DNA of 56,581 bases from JAFCCL01 sp041645325 (GTDB lineage Archaea > Iainarchaeota > Iainarchaeia > Iainarchaeales > GCA-2688035), in NCBI GenBank assembly GCA_041645325.1, contig JBAZQI010000003.1, forward strand, positions 1-56,581. The letters are read 5' to 3'. Shown here piece by piece: positions 7,103 through 15,095 of this stretch. Both the position numbers and the translations under genes were made by a program. The notes under the pieces were generated by a model. The model had not been told where the DNA came from. It saw only the letters and a list, made by a program, of their open reading frames with translations, and searched no databases. Within the stretch, counting starts at the first letter, position 1. Each line of letters starts with the position of its first letter.

Positions 7103-7325
7103 TGGCCGTTGCCTCCGGCACCTTGCCTTTTACCCTTGCCCTGATTGCCCTGAATTCCCTTATGGCCTTTTCAGCGTCAATCTTCCGCAGTACGATTGTT
7201 TCCCTGTCAAGCGGAAAAACGGTAAAAAGCGTGTTCTCGCTGCTGCAGGTAAACTGCCTTGTTTCCTTGGGGATAATAACCTGCCCTTTGGTGGACATTT
7301 TGGTGGTTTCAACAACCTGTGCCAT
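7077..7325 (-). CDS. AbrB/SpoVT-type antitoxin
   Basis: The 82-residue product begins MAQVVETTKMSTKGQVIIPKE, the swapped-hairpin DNA-binding signature of AbrB-type antitoxins. A linker (LFTVFPLDRETIVLRKID) and a helical toxin-binding tail follow. The start at 7325, not the ATG 11 codons upstream, is set by a strong ribosome-binding site GGAGGTG at 7331-7337. It overlaps the PIN gene by 26 bases and is the first gene of the pair. A dyad at 7367-7391 fits autorepression. Confidence 0.85.
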   Translation of the reverse strand: MAQVVETTKMSTKGQVIIPKETRQFTCSSENTLFTVFPLDRETIVLRKIDAEKAIREFRAIRARVKGKVPEATANEIVHRAR

Positions 7326-7358
7326 CTGGTCACCTCCAAAAGAACAATGCGCAAACAA

Positions 7359-7391
7359 GTTAATAAGGATTTCTTACAAGTAAGAAAATCC
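7359..7391 (-). promoter_or_regulatory. Antitoxin-gene promoter and operator dyad
   Basis: An inverted repeat of GGATTTCTTAC (7367-7377) and GTAAGAAAATCC (7380-7391) with a two-base centre lies directly upstream of a TATA-like TTATTAA (7359-7366) for the antitoxin gene. Position and symmetry suit binding of a dimeric AbrB-type protein. Confidence 0.5.
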
Positions 7392-7510
7392 TACTTTATG
7401 CCTTTGCTGTTCCCTTGCCTGAAAAGAGGTGTTGCTCCCGGGCTTTATAAAATGCGCCTTTTCTTCGTTGAAAGGCGAAGCCGGAAAGCCCGGCTGCGCA
7501 AATTTCCAAT

Positions 7511-7557
7511 TATAGCGAACTGATTATGTTTTGAACTTTTTAGGGCAGTTCGCTATA
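7511..7557. repeat. Perfect 12-bp inverted repeat
   Basis: TATAGCGAACTG (7511-7522) and CAGTTCGCTATA (7546-7557) are exact complements around a 23-base loop. This is the first of two adjacent dyads in the 346-base gap between the antitoxin gene and the UDP-glucose dehydrogenase gene. The rest of that gap holds the antitoxin promoter and no supportable gene. Confidence 0.6.
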
Positions 7558-7558
7558 C

Positions 7559-7598
7559 GCAAATGGCAAATAATTGTTCAAATACATAGGCCATTTGC
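7559..7598. repeat. Perfect 9-bp inverted repeat
   Basis: GCAAATGGC (7559-7567) pairs with GCCATTTGC (7590-7598) around a 22-base loop. A second register, ATGGCAAAT with ATTTGCCAT, is also perfect. It follows the dyad at 7511-7557 after one base and has a loop of almost the same size. Confidence 0.55.
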
Positions 7599-7671
7599 CA
7601 TAGGTACATCCCTCAAATAAATGCCTTTTTTAACAGTTCTTGTTTTTTGTCTTTCAGGGTAATGAAACTTG

Positions 7672-10359
7672 ATGAAGATTGCCGTTGTTGGAACCGGCTA
7701 TGTCGGGCTTGTTGCAGGCACCTGCTTTGCCGATATGGGCCATGAGGTCATTTGCGTTGACATTGAAGAGGAAAAAATAAGGATGCTTAACGAAGGCAAG
7801 GTGCCGATTTTCGAGCCTGGGCTTGAGGATTTGATTAAGAAAAACGCCAGGGCAAAAAGGCTTTCCTTTACCACTGATTTTGACGATGCTGTGAAAAAAA
7901 GCGACATTATCTTCATTGCTGTTGGAACGCCGCCGAAGCCGAATGGCGACGCAGATTTGAGCTATATTGAGAATGTGGCGAGGGGAATTGCGGCTGCCGC
8001 AAAAAAGCCCAAGATTGTTGTTGAAAAAAGCACTGTTCCTGTTCAGACCTGTGAGAGGATAATCCAGGTGCTGGACTGCAATGACGGTGATGGCAATGGC
8101 AAGTGCGTGAAGCACGTTGTGGTAAGCAACCCCGAGTTTTTAAGGGAAGGGAGCGCGGTAAAGGATTTTTTGTTCCCTGACCGGATTGTGATTGGCACAG
8201 AGGACGAGCACGCGCGCAAGGCAATGGAGGAATTGTATGCTCCTTTGAAGGCAAAAATCCTTTTTACCGACATCAAGAGCGCGGAAATAATAAAGCACGC
8301 AAGCAACAGTTTTCTTGCAGCGAAAATCAGCTTCATCAACGCGGTTGCCAGCATCTGCGAAAAAACAGGCGCGGACATCGGAAGGGTCGCCGAAGGCATG
8401 GGCTTGGACAAGCGCATTGGGGCAAGCTTCCTGAATGCGGGCATTGGTTATGGCGGCTTCTGCTTTTCCGGCAAAGAGCTTGTTTTTGCCGGGAATCCTT
8501 CTGTTCAGCCAACTGCTTTTGAAGATGCTTTCAATGGCTTTGACAGCAAAAAGGATTTCAGGTGCCTTGTTTTTAAGAATGGCGCTGTGGTTGAAGCGCC
8601 TTTGGTTGGCTTTTCCAAGAGGCACTTTAAAGGCGAAATGCTTTCGATTTCTACTGCAATGGGGCGAAGCATAGAAGTAACTGCAGAGCACCCTTTGCCT
8701 GTTGTGAAGGGCGGCAAAATGTTTGTGAAGGAAGCTAAAAGTGTTGAAATCGGAGACGAGCTGCCTTTCATTGCAAGCCTGCCTGAGAAGCCTGTTGAAA
8801 GAATTGATTTAATTGATGCTATTTCAGGGCACCCTGGGTTTTTTTCTTCGATTAAACTCAGGCCAAAAAGCAAAAAACTCATTGATTTGAAGGGCAGAAT
8901 TGCCCCTTTCCTGAAAGTTTCCCCCATGGTGAAGCACGATTATTTCAGAAAGAACTATTTGCGGCTTAAGGATTTCCTGCAATTGGAAGCAGCTGGTGCA
9001 ATGCCTTTGCCAAGGGAAGAATTCATGCTTTTCACTGCAAAGGGCAATACGACTTATTTTCCGGCGATCCTAAAACTTGATGAAAGCTTTTGGCGGTTCG
9101 TTGGCTACTATCTGGCTGAAGGCGATATTTTTTATGAAAAGTGCGAAAGGGGCACAAGAAGCAGAATAAAAATAACATTTAATTCAAAAGAGAGGGAATA
9201 CATTGAAGATGTTTCCGGAATTTTGTCTTCCCTTGGAATAAAGTTTTTGCTTGGCAACTATGGGAAAACCGCAAGGTTCACTGTCAGCTCAAAGGTCTTT
9301 TGCTTTCTTTTGGATTCTGTTTTGAAATGCGGCAGGACAAGCTATGACGCAAATGTTCCTTCAATGGCTTTCCTGCAAAGCAAAGAAAACAAAAAAAGCC
9401 TGCTGCAGGGGCTGTTCAGGGGAGATGCTTACCCTTATTTCCACAAGCATGCAGAAGCCATTACAATAGAGTATGGCACTGTGAGCGAAAAGCTTGCAAA
9501 TTCAGTCATTGTTTTGCTGCAGTCTCTTGGCGTAGTGGCAAGCCGCAAAACACAGTTGATGAAAAAATCAACGGTTCCGGCGCATATTGTAAGGGTTTCC
9601 TGCAATAGCCAGGTAAGGAAGCTGTGCTTTTTTGACTCAGGCACGAACAAAAAAATTATTGCAAAGCTGTCTAAAAGCAGGAAAAAAATAAGGCCGATCG
9701 GGTTTAGGGAATACAAAGGCTTTTTTGGCTTAAAGGTCAAAAAAATCGAAAAGCGATTGGTGGAAAAAGATGTTTACTCTTTGCAGTTGCTTAAAGAACC
9801 GCACTTGTTTGTTTCCTCATACGGCTTGATTGCACACAACTGTTTTCCAAAGGACGTTGAGGCATTCATCAGGATTTCTGAAAAAAACGGCTATGATTTC
9901 AAGCTTTTGAAGGAAGTGCAGGCAGTCAACAATTTCCAGAAGCAAAACTTTGTGAAAAGGGTTGAGGATGCCCTTTGGAATCTGAATGGCAAGACAATCG
10001 GCGTGCTTGGGCTTGCGTTCAAGCCAAATACAGACGACATGCGCTTTGCGCCGAGCATTGACATAATCAACGCTTTGCTCAAGGAGGGTGCAAAGGTAAA
10101 GGCGTTTGACCCTGAGGCAATGGAAAGGGCAAAGGCAATTCTTGGCGGCAAAATAGAGTACTGCGAGGACATGTATGCCGTTGCACAGGGCGCTGACGCG
10201 CTTTTGTTCCTCACGGAATGGGATTGCTTCAAAAAGATTGATTTGGCAAAAGCCAAAAAGCTCCTGAAGCAGCCGTTTTTATTCGACGGCAGGAACATGT
10301 TTGACCCAAAGGAAATGCGTTCCCTTGGTTTCAAGTACGAAAGCATTGGAAGGTTGTAA
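7672..10359 (+). CDS. UDP-glucose 6-dehydrogenase containing an intein
   Basis: The exteins (about 435 residues after splicing) make UDP-glucuronate from UDP-glucose with two NAD+. Visible marks are the Rossmann loop GTGYVGLVAGTCFA, VGTPPKPNGDADLSYI, VEKSTVPV, NPEFLREGSAVKDF, the middle-domain NSFLAAKISFINAVA, and after the intein CFPKDVEAF with the catalytic Cys, then LGLAFKPNTDDMRFAPSIDI. A 460-residue intein sits immediately before that Cys. I use the ATG at 7672, one codon after a TTG. The next gene starts at the following base. Its product would feed the UDP-glucuronate decarboxylase downstream. Confidence 0.92.
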   Translation: MKIAVVGTGYVGLVAGTCFADMGHEVICVDIEEEKIRMLNEGKVPIFEPGLEDLIKKNARAKRLSFTTDFDDAVKKSDIIFIAVGTPPKPNGDADLSYIENVARGIAAAAKKPKIVVEKSTVPVQTCERIIQVLDCNDGDGNGKCVKHVVVSNPEFLREGSAVKDFLFPDRIVIGTEDEHARKAMEELYAPLKAKILFTDIKSAEIIKHASNSFLAAKISFINAVASICEKTGADIGRVAEGMGLDKRIGASFLNAGIGYGGFCFSGKELVFAGNPSVQPTAFEDAFNGFDSKKDFRCLVFKNGAVVEAPLVGFSKRHFKGEMLSISTAMGRSIEVTAEHPLPVVKGGKMFVKEAKSVEIGDELPFIASLPEKPVERIDLIDAISGHPGFFSSIKLRPKSKKLIDLKGRIAPFLKVSPMVKHDYFRKNYLRLKDFLQLEAAGAMPLPREEFMLFTAKGNTTYFPAILKLDESFWRFVGYYLAEGDIFYEKCERGTRSRIKITFNSKEREYIEDVSGILSSLGIKFLLGNYGKTARFTVSSKVFCFLLDSVLKCGRTSYDANVPSMAFLQSKENKKSLLQGLFRGDAYPYFHKHAEAITIEYGTVSEKLANSVIVLLQSLGVVASRKTQLMKKSTVPAHIVRVSCNSQVRKLCFFDSGTNKKIIAKLSKSRKKIRPIGFREYKGFFGLKVKKIEKRLVEKDVYSLQLLKEPHLFVSSYGLIAHNCFPKDVEAFIRISEKNGYDFKLLKEVQAVNNFQKQNFVKRVEDALWNLNGKTIGVLGLAFKPNTDDMRFAPSIDIINALLKEGAKVKAFDPEAMERAKAILGGKIEYCEDMYAVAQGADALLFLTEWDCFKKIDLAKAKKLLKQPFLFDGRNMFDPKEMRSLGFKYESIGRL
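8461..9840 (+). other. Intein with LAGLIDADG homing endonuclease domain
   Basis: The 460-codon insertion starts with Cys1 (CFSGKELVF), has the block B motif TAEH at intein residues 74-77, two dodecapeptide motifs (RFVGYYLAEGD at 212-222 and SLLQGLFRGD at 313-322) and ends YGLIAHN before the extein Cys+1. All residues needed for protein splicing are present, and the acidic residues of both endonuclease motifs are kept, so it looks active. The insertion splits GGF from CFPKD, which places the catalytic Cys of the dehydrogenase as the +1 nucleophile. The Methanocaldococcus jannaschii UDP-glucose dehydrogenase also carries an intein. Confidence 0.93.
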
Positions 10360-11094
10360 ATGCAGGTGATTATTCCGGCTGCGGGATACGCCACCAGGCT
10401 TTATCCACTTACGTTGGACAAGCCAAAGGCATTGCTTAAAGTAAAGGGAAAGCCGATTCTTGGGCACATAATAAAACGAATTGAGGAATTGCCGGGTGTT
10501 GAGGGAATTTTCATTGCAAGCAATGCAAAGTACTACCCGAATTTTGAAAAATGGCTCAGGGGATTCAAAAGCAAAATTCCGATAAGGCTTTTGAATGATG
10601 GCACGAAAAGCAATGAGGACCGGCTTGGCCAGATTGGGGACATCCAATTGGCAATTGACAAGTTCGGCCTGAAGCAGGACCTGCTGATGGTTTCAGGCGA
10701 CAACCTGTTCAACTTCAGCCTGCTTCCAGTGCACGGCTTTTTCGCGAAAAAGCGCGCAATTGTGAACGCGCTTTGGGACAGCAAAAGCATTGAAACCGCG
10801 AAGCAGCAGGGAATTGCGGTTGTCGATGAAGGCGGAAAATTTGTTGAGTTCCAGGAAAAAGACGAAAACCCGAAGAGCACGCTCACCTCGCTTGGAATAT
10901 ACTTTTTCCCGAAAGAGCAGGTAAGGCTTTTCAGGCAATTTATTGAAGGCGGCAACAACGTGGACAAAATGGGCTATTTCATGATTTGGCTCATAGAAAA
11001 CAGCGCAGTCTACGGCTTTACCTACAGGGAAAAATGGTTTGACATAGGGTGGCACTCGTCATTGAAGCAGGCAAGGAAAGAATTTGAGCCCTGA
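10360..11094 (+). CDS. Sugar-1-phosphate nucleotidyltransferase
   Basis: A 244-residue GT-A-fold enzyme. The first residues are the nucleotide-binding motif VIIPAAGYATRLYPLT, with Ala-Ala in place of the usual Ala-Gly-Gly. Then follow LDKPKALLKVKGKPILGHII, the metal site VSGDNLF, FQEKDENPKSTLTSLGIYFF and WFDIGWHSSLKQA. Its ATG starts at the base after the dehydrogenase stop, so the two are one transcription unit. Making the UDP-glucose used by that enzyme is a sensible role, inferred from position. The donor base is not readable by eye. Confidence 0.83.
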   Translation: MQVIIPAAGYATRLYPLTLDKPKALLKVKGKPILGHIIKRIEELPGVEGIFIASNAKYYPNFEKWLRGFKSKIPIRLLNDGTKSNEDRLGQIGDIQLAIDKFGLKQDLLMVSGDNLFNFSLLPVHGFFAKKRAIVNALWDSKSIETAKQQGIAVVDEGGKFVEFQEKDENPKSTLTSLGIYFFPKEQVRLFRQFIEGGNNVDKMGYFMIWLIENSAVYGFTYREKWFDIGWHSSLKQARKEFEP

Positions 11095-11108
11095 GCCTTT
11101 AGCAGATG

Positions 11109-11118
11109 CTTTAAATAG
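11109..11118 (+). promoter_or_regulatory. TATA box of the UDP-glucuronate decarboxylase gene
   Basis: CTTTAAATAG lies 33-42 bases before the TTG start at 11151, giving a short leader. It resembles the plus-strand box at 5746-5753, which is also preceded by ATGC. Confidence 0.5.
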
Positions 11119-11150
11119 TTTTTATTGCCAAATTTATCAGGTGTTCCGGA

Positions 11151-12092
11151 TTGAAAACTGCGGTGGTAACAGGTGGTGCCGGCTTCATCGGAAGCCATTT
11201 GTGTGAAGCCTTGCTTGAAAAAAAAATGAGGGTGATATGCGTTGACAATTTTGCCACCGGTGCAAGGGAAAACATTGCGCACCTGAAGCGGAATCCGGAT
11301 TTTTCGCTTTTGGAGCAGGACATCACAATTCCATTTGAAATTGAGGGCCGGGTTGATTTTGTTTTTAACCTTGCAAGCCCTGCTTCTCCCAAGGATTTTG
11401 CAAAAATGCCGGTGGAAATAATGCTCGTAAATTCCATCGGGACAAAAAACATGCTTGGCATTGCGCTTGCAAAAAAGGCGCGCTTTTTGGAGGCCTCAAC
11501 AAGCGAGGTCTACGGGCAGCCGTTGGAGCACCCGCAAAAGGAAACCTATTGGGGCAATGTGAATTCAATTGGGATGCGAAGCTGTTATGATGAGGGAAAG
11601 CGCTTCAGCGAAGCCCTTGCAATGGCATTTGCAAGAAATAAGGGTGTGGATGTGAGGATTGCGCGCATTTTCAACACTTATGGCCCAAGGATGCGATTGG
11701 ATGACGGCAGGGTAACGCCGAATTTCATCACGCAGGCACTTGCAGAAAAGCCGCTCACTGTTTACGGCGATGGCAAGCAGACAAGGTCTTTTTGCTTTGT
11801 AAGCGATTTGGTTGCAGGGCTGATGAAACTCATGGAATCAAATTATTCAGGGCCTGTTAACATTGGGAACCCGCAAGAAATAACTGTCAAGCAGTTTGCC
11901 GAAGCGGTTTTGAGGATTTCAAAAAGCAAGAGCGTGCTTTCCTTCAAAAAGCTTCCACAGGATGACCCTGAACGGAGAAAGCCGGACATTTCCCTTGCAA
12001 AAAAAGAGCTGGGCTGGGAGCCAAAAGTTTCTTTGGAAGAAGGGCTGTGCAAGACAGTCGAGTTCTTTAAGGCGAGGCTGGTTTTTTCATGA
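11151..12092 (+). CDS. UDP-glucuronate decarboxylase (UDP-xylose synthase)
   Basis: A 313-residue short-chain dehydrogenase that would oxidise and decarboxylate UDP-glucuronate to UDP-xylose with bound NAD+. It has TGGAGFIGSHLCEALL at the N-terminus, LASPASP, the highly diagnostic YWGNVNSIGMRSCYDEGKR with catalytic Tyr and Lys, ARIFNTYGPRM and VYGDGKQTRSFCFVSD. The start is TTG at 11151; no in-frame ATG or GTG gives a complete Rossmann strand. It overlaps the next dehydrogenase by four bases. With the intein-containing dehydrogenase it forms a UDP-Glc to UDP-GlcA to UDP-Xyl route. Confidence 0.88.
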   Translation: MKTAVVTGGAGFIGSHLCEALLEKKMRVICVDNFATGARENIAHLKRNPDFSLLEQDITIPFEIEGRVDFVFNLASPASPKDFAKMPVEIMLVNSIGTKNMLGIALAKKARFLEASTSEVYGQPLEHPQKETYWGNVNSIGMRSCYDEGKRFSEALAMAFARNKGVDVRIARIFNTYGPRMRLDDGRVTPNFITQALAEKPLTVYGDGKQTRSFCFVSDLVAGLMKLMESNYSGPVNIGNPQEITVKQFAEAVLRISKSKSVLSFKKLPQDDPERRKPDISLAKKELGWEPKVSLEEGLCKTVEFFKARLVFS

Positions 12093-13369
12093 AGGCTGTT
12101 GCAATAATCGGATTGGGCTATGTCGGCTTGCCGCTTGCCTGCATTTGCGCAGGGAAGGGCTACAAGGTTATGGGCTTTGACCTTGATGCCGAAAAGGTTG
12201 CTTTGATAAACGCGGGAAAGAGCCCGATAAAGGATGCCTTTGTGGAAAAGCGGCTCGGGGCATTGAAAGGCAAAATCAGGGCTTCAACCGTTGCAAAAGA
12301 GGCGCTTGAGAAGGCGGATGTTGCCATTATTTGCGTTCCAACGCCTGCAATAAATGACAAGCCAGACCTTTCTTTTGTGAAAAGCGCTTGCGAGTCCCTT
12401 GCGCCTTTTGTTTCAAAAAAAGAGCTTGTGATTCTGGAATCAACCGTTTATCCAGGCACTGTGGAAGAAATAGTGAAGCCAATCCTTGAAAAGGGCTCCG
12501 GCCTTGAAGCCGAAAAAGATTTCTTTTTGGGGCATTGCCCTGAGCGCATTGACCCCGGCAACAAAAAATTCACCATAGAAAACATTCCGAGGGTAATTGC
12601 CTGCCTTTCTGTGCCGGGTACGGAAAAGGCAAAAAAATTCTACGAGAGCATTATTGACGCAAAGGTGACCGTGCTTGGCAGCGTCAAGGCGGCGGAAGCC
12701 GTGAAGGTTGTTGAAAACACTTTTCGGGACATAAACATTGCCTATGTGAACGAGCTTGCAAAGAGCTTTGACAGCATGGGCATTGACTTTTCAGAGGTGA
12801 TAAAGGGCGCGAGCACAAAGCCGTTTGGCTTCATGCCTTTTTACCCCGGGCCAGGCGTTGGAGGCCATTGCATTGCACAGGACCCTTATTATCTCATTGC
12901 AAGGTCAGAGAGCTTCGGCTTTGAGCCGAAGTTTTTGAAGCTTGCAAGGCAGATAAACGAAAGCATGCCATCTTACACGGTTTCGCTTGTTGAATCAATG
13001 CTTGGCAAAAGCGGCATTCAGGCCAGGGGAGCCAAGATTGCCCTGCTGGGCCTTTCTTACAAGCCTGATATTGATGATTCAAGGGAAAGCCCTGCATTGA
13101 AGATTCTTGCGCTGCTGAAGGAAAGGGGCGCCGACGTAAGGGCATTTGACCCTTTTGTGAAAAAGAAAAGCAATGCCGCTTCTTTGGAAGAGGCAATTAA
13201 AGGCTGTGATTGCGTTGTGCTTGCAACCCACCACGGGCAATTTATTGAAAAGCTTTCGCCCCCAATGCTCAAAAAATTGGGCGTTAAAATCGTGGTTGAC
13301 GCAAGGAATGTTTTGGACAAGGAAGGCATTTTGAAACAGGGCATTGCCTACAAGGGCATTGGAAGGTGA
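12089..13369 (+). CDS. UDP-N-acetylhexosamine 6-dehydrogenase
   Basis: The 426-residue protein belongs to the WecC/WbpA branch of nucleotide-sugar dehydrogenases. It has IGLGYVGLPLACICA, VPTPAINDKPDLSFV, LESTVYPGTVEEIV, GHCPERIDPGN, VENTFRDINIAYVNELA, the catalytic Cys in GVGGHCIAQDPYYL, and GLSYKPDIDDSRESPALKI. The substrate is likely UDP-GlcNAc or UDP-ManNAc, giving a uronic acid. Unlike the other dehydrogenase in this cluster it has no intein at its catalytic Cys. With the 2-epimerase at 44632-45756 it could make UDP-ManNAcA. Confidence 0.87.
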   Translation: MKAVAIIGLGYVGLPLACICAGKGYKVMGFDLDAEKVALINAGKSPIKDAFVEKRLGALKGKIRASTVAKEALEKADVAIICVPTPAINDKPDLSFVKSACESLAPFVSKKELVILESTVYPGTVEEIVKPILEKGSGLEAEKDFFLGHCPERIDPGNKKFTIENIPRVIACLSVPGTEKAKKFYESIIDAKVTVLGSVKAAEAVKVVENTFRDINIAYVNELAKSFDSMGIDFSEVIKGASTKPFGFMPFYPGPGVGGHCIAQDPYYLIARSESFGFEPKFLKLARQINESMPSYTVSLVESMLGKSGIQARGAKIALLGLSYKPDIDDSRESPALKILALLKERGADVRAFDPFVKKKSNAASLEEAIKGCDCVVLATHHGQFIEKLSPPMLKKLGVKIVVDARNVLDKEGILKQGIAYKGIGR

Positions 13370-13398
13370 TTTGCCTTGCTTGGGGCAAAGCCCTGTTG

Positions 13399-13938
13399 TC
13401 ATTCCACAATCCACTTTTCTTTAACCAGTTTTTTGTACAGCTTTTCAGCGGACTCTTGCACCGATTCCTTGTCTGTTTCAAGCACCAGGTCCGGTTTTTT
13501 TGGTTCCTCGTAAGGCAGGTTTATTCCGAGGAAAGTTTCAAAGCCTGGTTTTTTTGCCTTTGCGTCCTTGTAATGGCCTTTTACATCCCTCTGCTCGCAT
13601 ACCTCCAAGGGGCATTTTACGAAAATTTCCAAAAAATTCCGGATACTGCTTTTTGCATAATCCCTGATTTCCTGCATGGGAGAGGCAACGCAGGCAATGT
13701 TCAGAACACCATTGCTTGAAATAAGCTCGCAGATGTCAGCAACCCTTTTGATGTGCTTATTCCTGTCTTCCCTTGAAAAGCCAAGGTCCGCAGAAATTTT
13801 TTTCCTTACTGCATCGCCATCCAAAACAACAAGCTTCACCCCGTTTTTCCTCAGCTTTTCCGCAAGCGCATTCGCAATAGTAGTCTTGCCGCTGCAATGC
13901 AAGCCAGTGAACCAGACTGTACCGCCTTTTGCTTGCAT
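13399..13938 (-). CDS. cysC: Adenylylsulfate kinase
   Basis: This 179-residue P-loop kinase phosphorylates APS to PAPS with ATP. It has WFTGLHCSGKTT (Walker A), LDGDAVRKKISADLGFSREDRNKHIKRV, ISPM-like ASPMQEIRDYAKSSI, the family FVKCPLEVCEQRDVKGHYKDAKAKK and NLPYEEPKKPDLVLETD. The ATG at 13936-13938 overlaps the last base of the sat stop; a TTG one codon earlier is the alternative. It is last in a three-gene operon with sat and a winged-helix pyruvate kinase. It faces the dehydrogenase gene, with 29 bases between stops. Confidence 0.92.
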   Translation of the reverse strand: MQAKGGTVWFTGLHCSGKTTIANALAEKLRKNGVKLVVLDGDAVRKKISADLGFSREDRNKHIKRVADICELISSNGVLNIACVASPMQEIRDYAKSSIRNFLEIFVKCPLEVCEQRDVKGHYKDAKAKKPGFETFLGINLPYEEPKKPDLVLETDKESVQESAEKLYKKLVKEKWIVE

Positions 13939-15092
13939 CAAATCAAATCCTCCTTGCTTAAAACACCTGCAACCTCCGGCCTTATAAGGCCAGGGCTCAT
14001 TGGCTTGCCTTCCATCAAAAGGTTTCTCACTGTTGTGCCGCTGATTTTCTGGAAATGTTCCTTTTCTTCCTCTGGAACTGCCCCTTCTTCCAAGACAATG
14101 TCTTTTTCCTTGTGAAAGTAGTAAACCGTGTCAATTGAAATTGGCTCAATGCCAACGCTTTCAGCCATTGTTTCAAGCATCCTGCAGGCTTCATCTATTT
14201 TGTAAAAGTCTTTGCCGAAAGCGCTTTTGACGCCTGCGTGGTCCCTGCCTACGATGAAGTGCGTGCACCCGAAGTTTTTCCTGACAATTGCATGGAATAT
14301 CACGTCCTTTGGGCCGGCGTAAAACATTGTTGTTGAAAGGGTTGAAAGCAAGACCCTATTTTTCGGGTAATAGTTTTCTATAAGCTGTTTGTAGGCCCTG
14401 ACTATTGCCTCCGGGCTGAAGTCACCGGGCTTTCTCCAGCCAATGATTGGCTGAATCATCAGGCCATCGCATATTTCAAGCGCCCGCCTTTGAAGGTTTT
14501 CATGGCCCCTGTGCGGAACATTTCTTGTATGGAAAGCCGCAATTGTTTCCCAGCCCTTTTTCTTGAATATTTCCCTTGTTTGCTTTGGCGTAAAATGGCA
14601 GTCGCTTGGCTCATGTTCAAAGCTGCTAATCTGCGTTATTTTTCCGCCAACAAAAAAGTCATCCAGAGAGCACAATTTGCTTACTCCTGGGTGGCTCAAG
14701 TCAGTTGTGCCAAAAATTTTTTTTGCGATTTGCTTTTTGTCAAATTTGAAAGTTTCTTCGACGTCCATTATCGCCTGCAGCTTCCCATCGAAAAACAGTC
14801 CTGCCCTTTCCGCTTTTAGGCCTTTAAGCTCAAGCGCTTTCTCTTTCGGCACTGAAAGCAATATGGGAACTGACCAAGGCAGGCCGTTAGGCAGCTGCGT
14901 TTTTTCTGTGCATGAAAAAAGCTCTTCTTGGCGCATGAATCCCTCCAGAGGAGAAAACGCACCGGTTGCAATCAGTTCTATGTTCAGCAGAATGTCCCTG
15001 TCTGTGTCAATTCTTGCCTGAAACTCCGGCACCCTGCCATTGTGCAGTGCCCTGTCGACAAGTTTTCCGCCATACGGTTTGTTTATAGCCAT
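13938..15092 (-). CDS. sat: Sulfate adenylyltransferase (ATP sulfurylase)
   Basis: The 384 residues form the monomer-type ATP sulfurylase, making APS and pyrophosphate from ATP and sulfate. Motifs are ELIATGAFSPLEGFM at the N-terminus, FHTRNVPHRGHE (the HxxH nucleotide site, usually QTRNPxHRAHE), QPIIGWRKPGDF, FYAGPKDVIFHA and IVGRDHAG. It starts three bases after the pyruvate kinase stop and is joined to cysC, so the operon makes PAPS. No cysH-like reductase is beside it, so sulfation rather than sulfate reduction is the more likely use. Confidence 0.92.
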   Translation of the reverse strand: MAINKPYGGKLVDRALHNGRVPEFQARIDTDRDILLNIELIATGAFSPLEGFMRQEELFSCTEKTQLPNGLPWSVPILLSVPKEKALELKGLKAERAGLFFDGKLQAIMDVEETFKFDKKQIAKKIFGTTDLSHPGVSKLCSLDDFFVGGKITQISSFEHEPSDCHFTPKQTREIFKKKGWETIAAFHTRNVPHRGHENLQRRALEICDGLMIQPIIGWRKPGDFSPEAIVRAYKQLIENYYPKNRVLLSTLSTTMFYAGPKDVIFHAIVRKNFGCTHFIVGRDHAGVKSAFGKDFYKIDEACRMLETMAESVGIEPISIDTVYYFHKEKDIVLEEGAVPEEEKEHFQKISGTTVRNLLMEGKPMSPGLIRPEVAGVLSKEDLI

Positions 15093-15095
15093 CGC

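Noticed and set aside
7511..7598. CRISPR-like repeats
   Set aside because: Only two unrelated dyads, no repeated unit or spacers, and no cas genes nearby.
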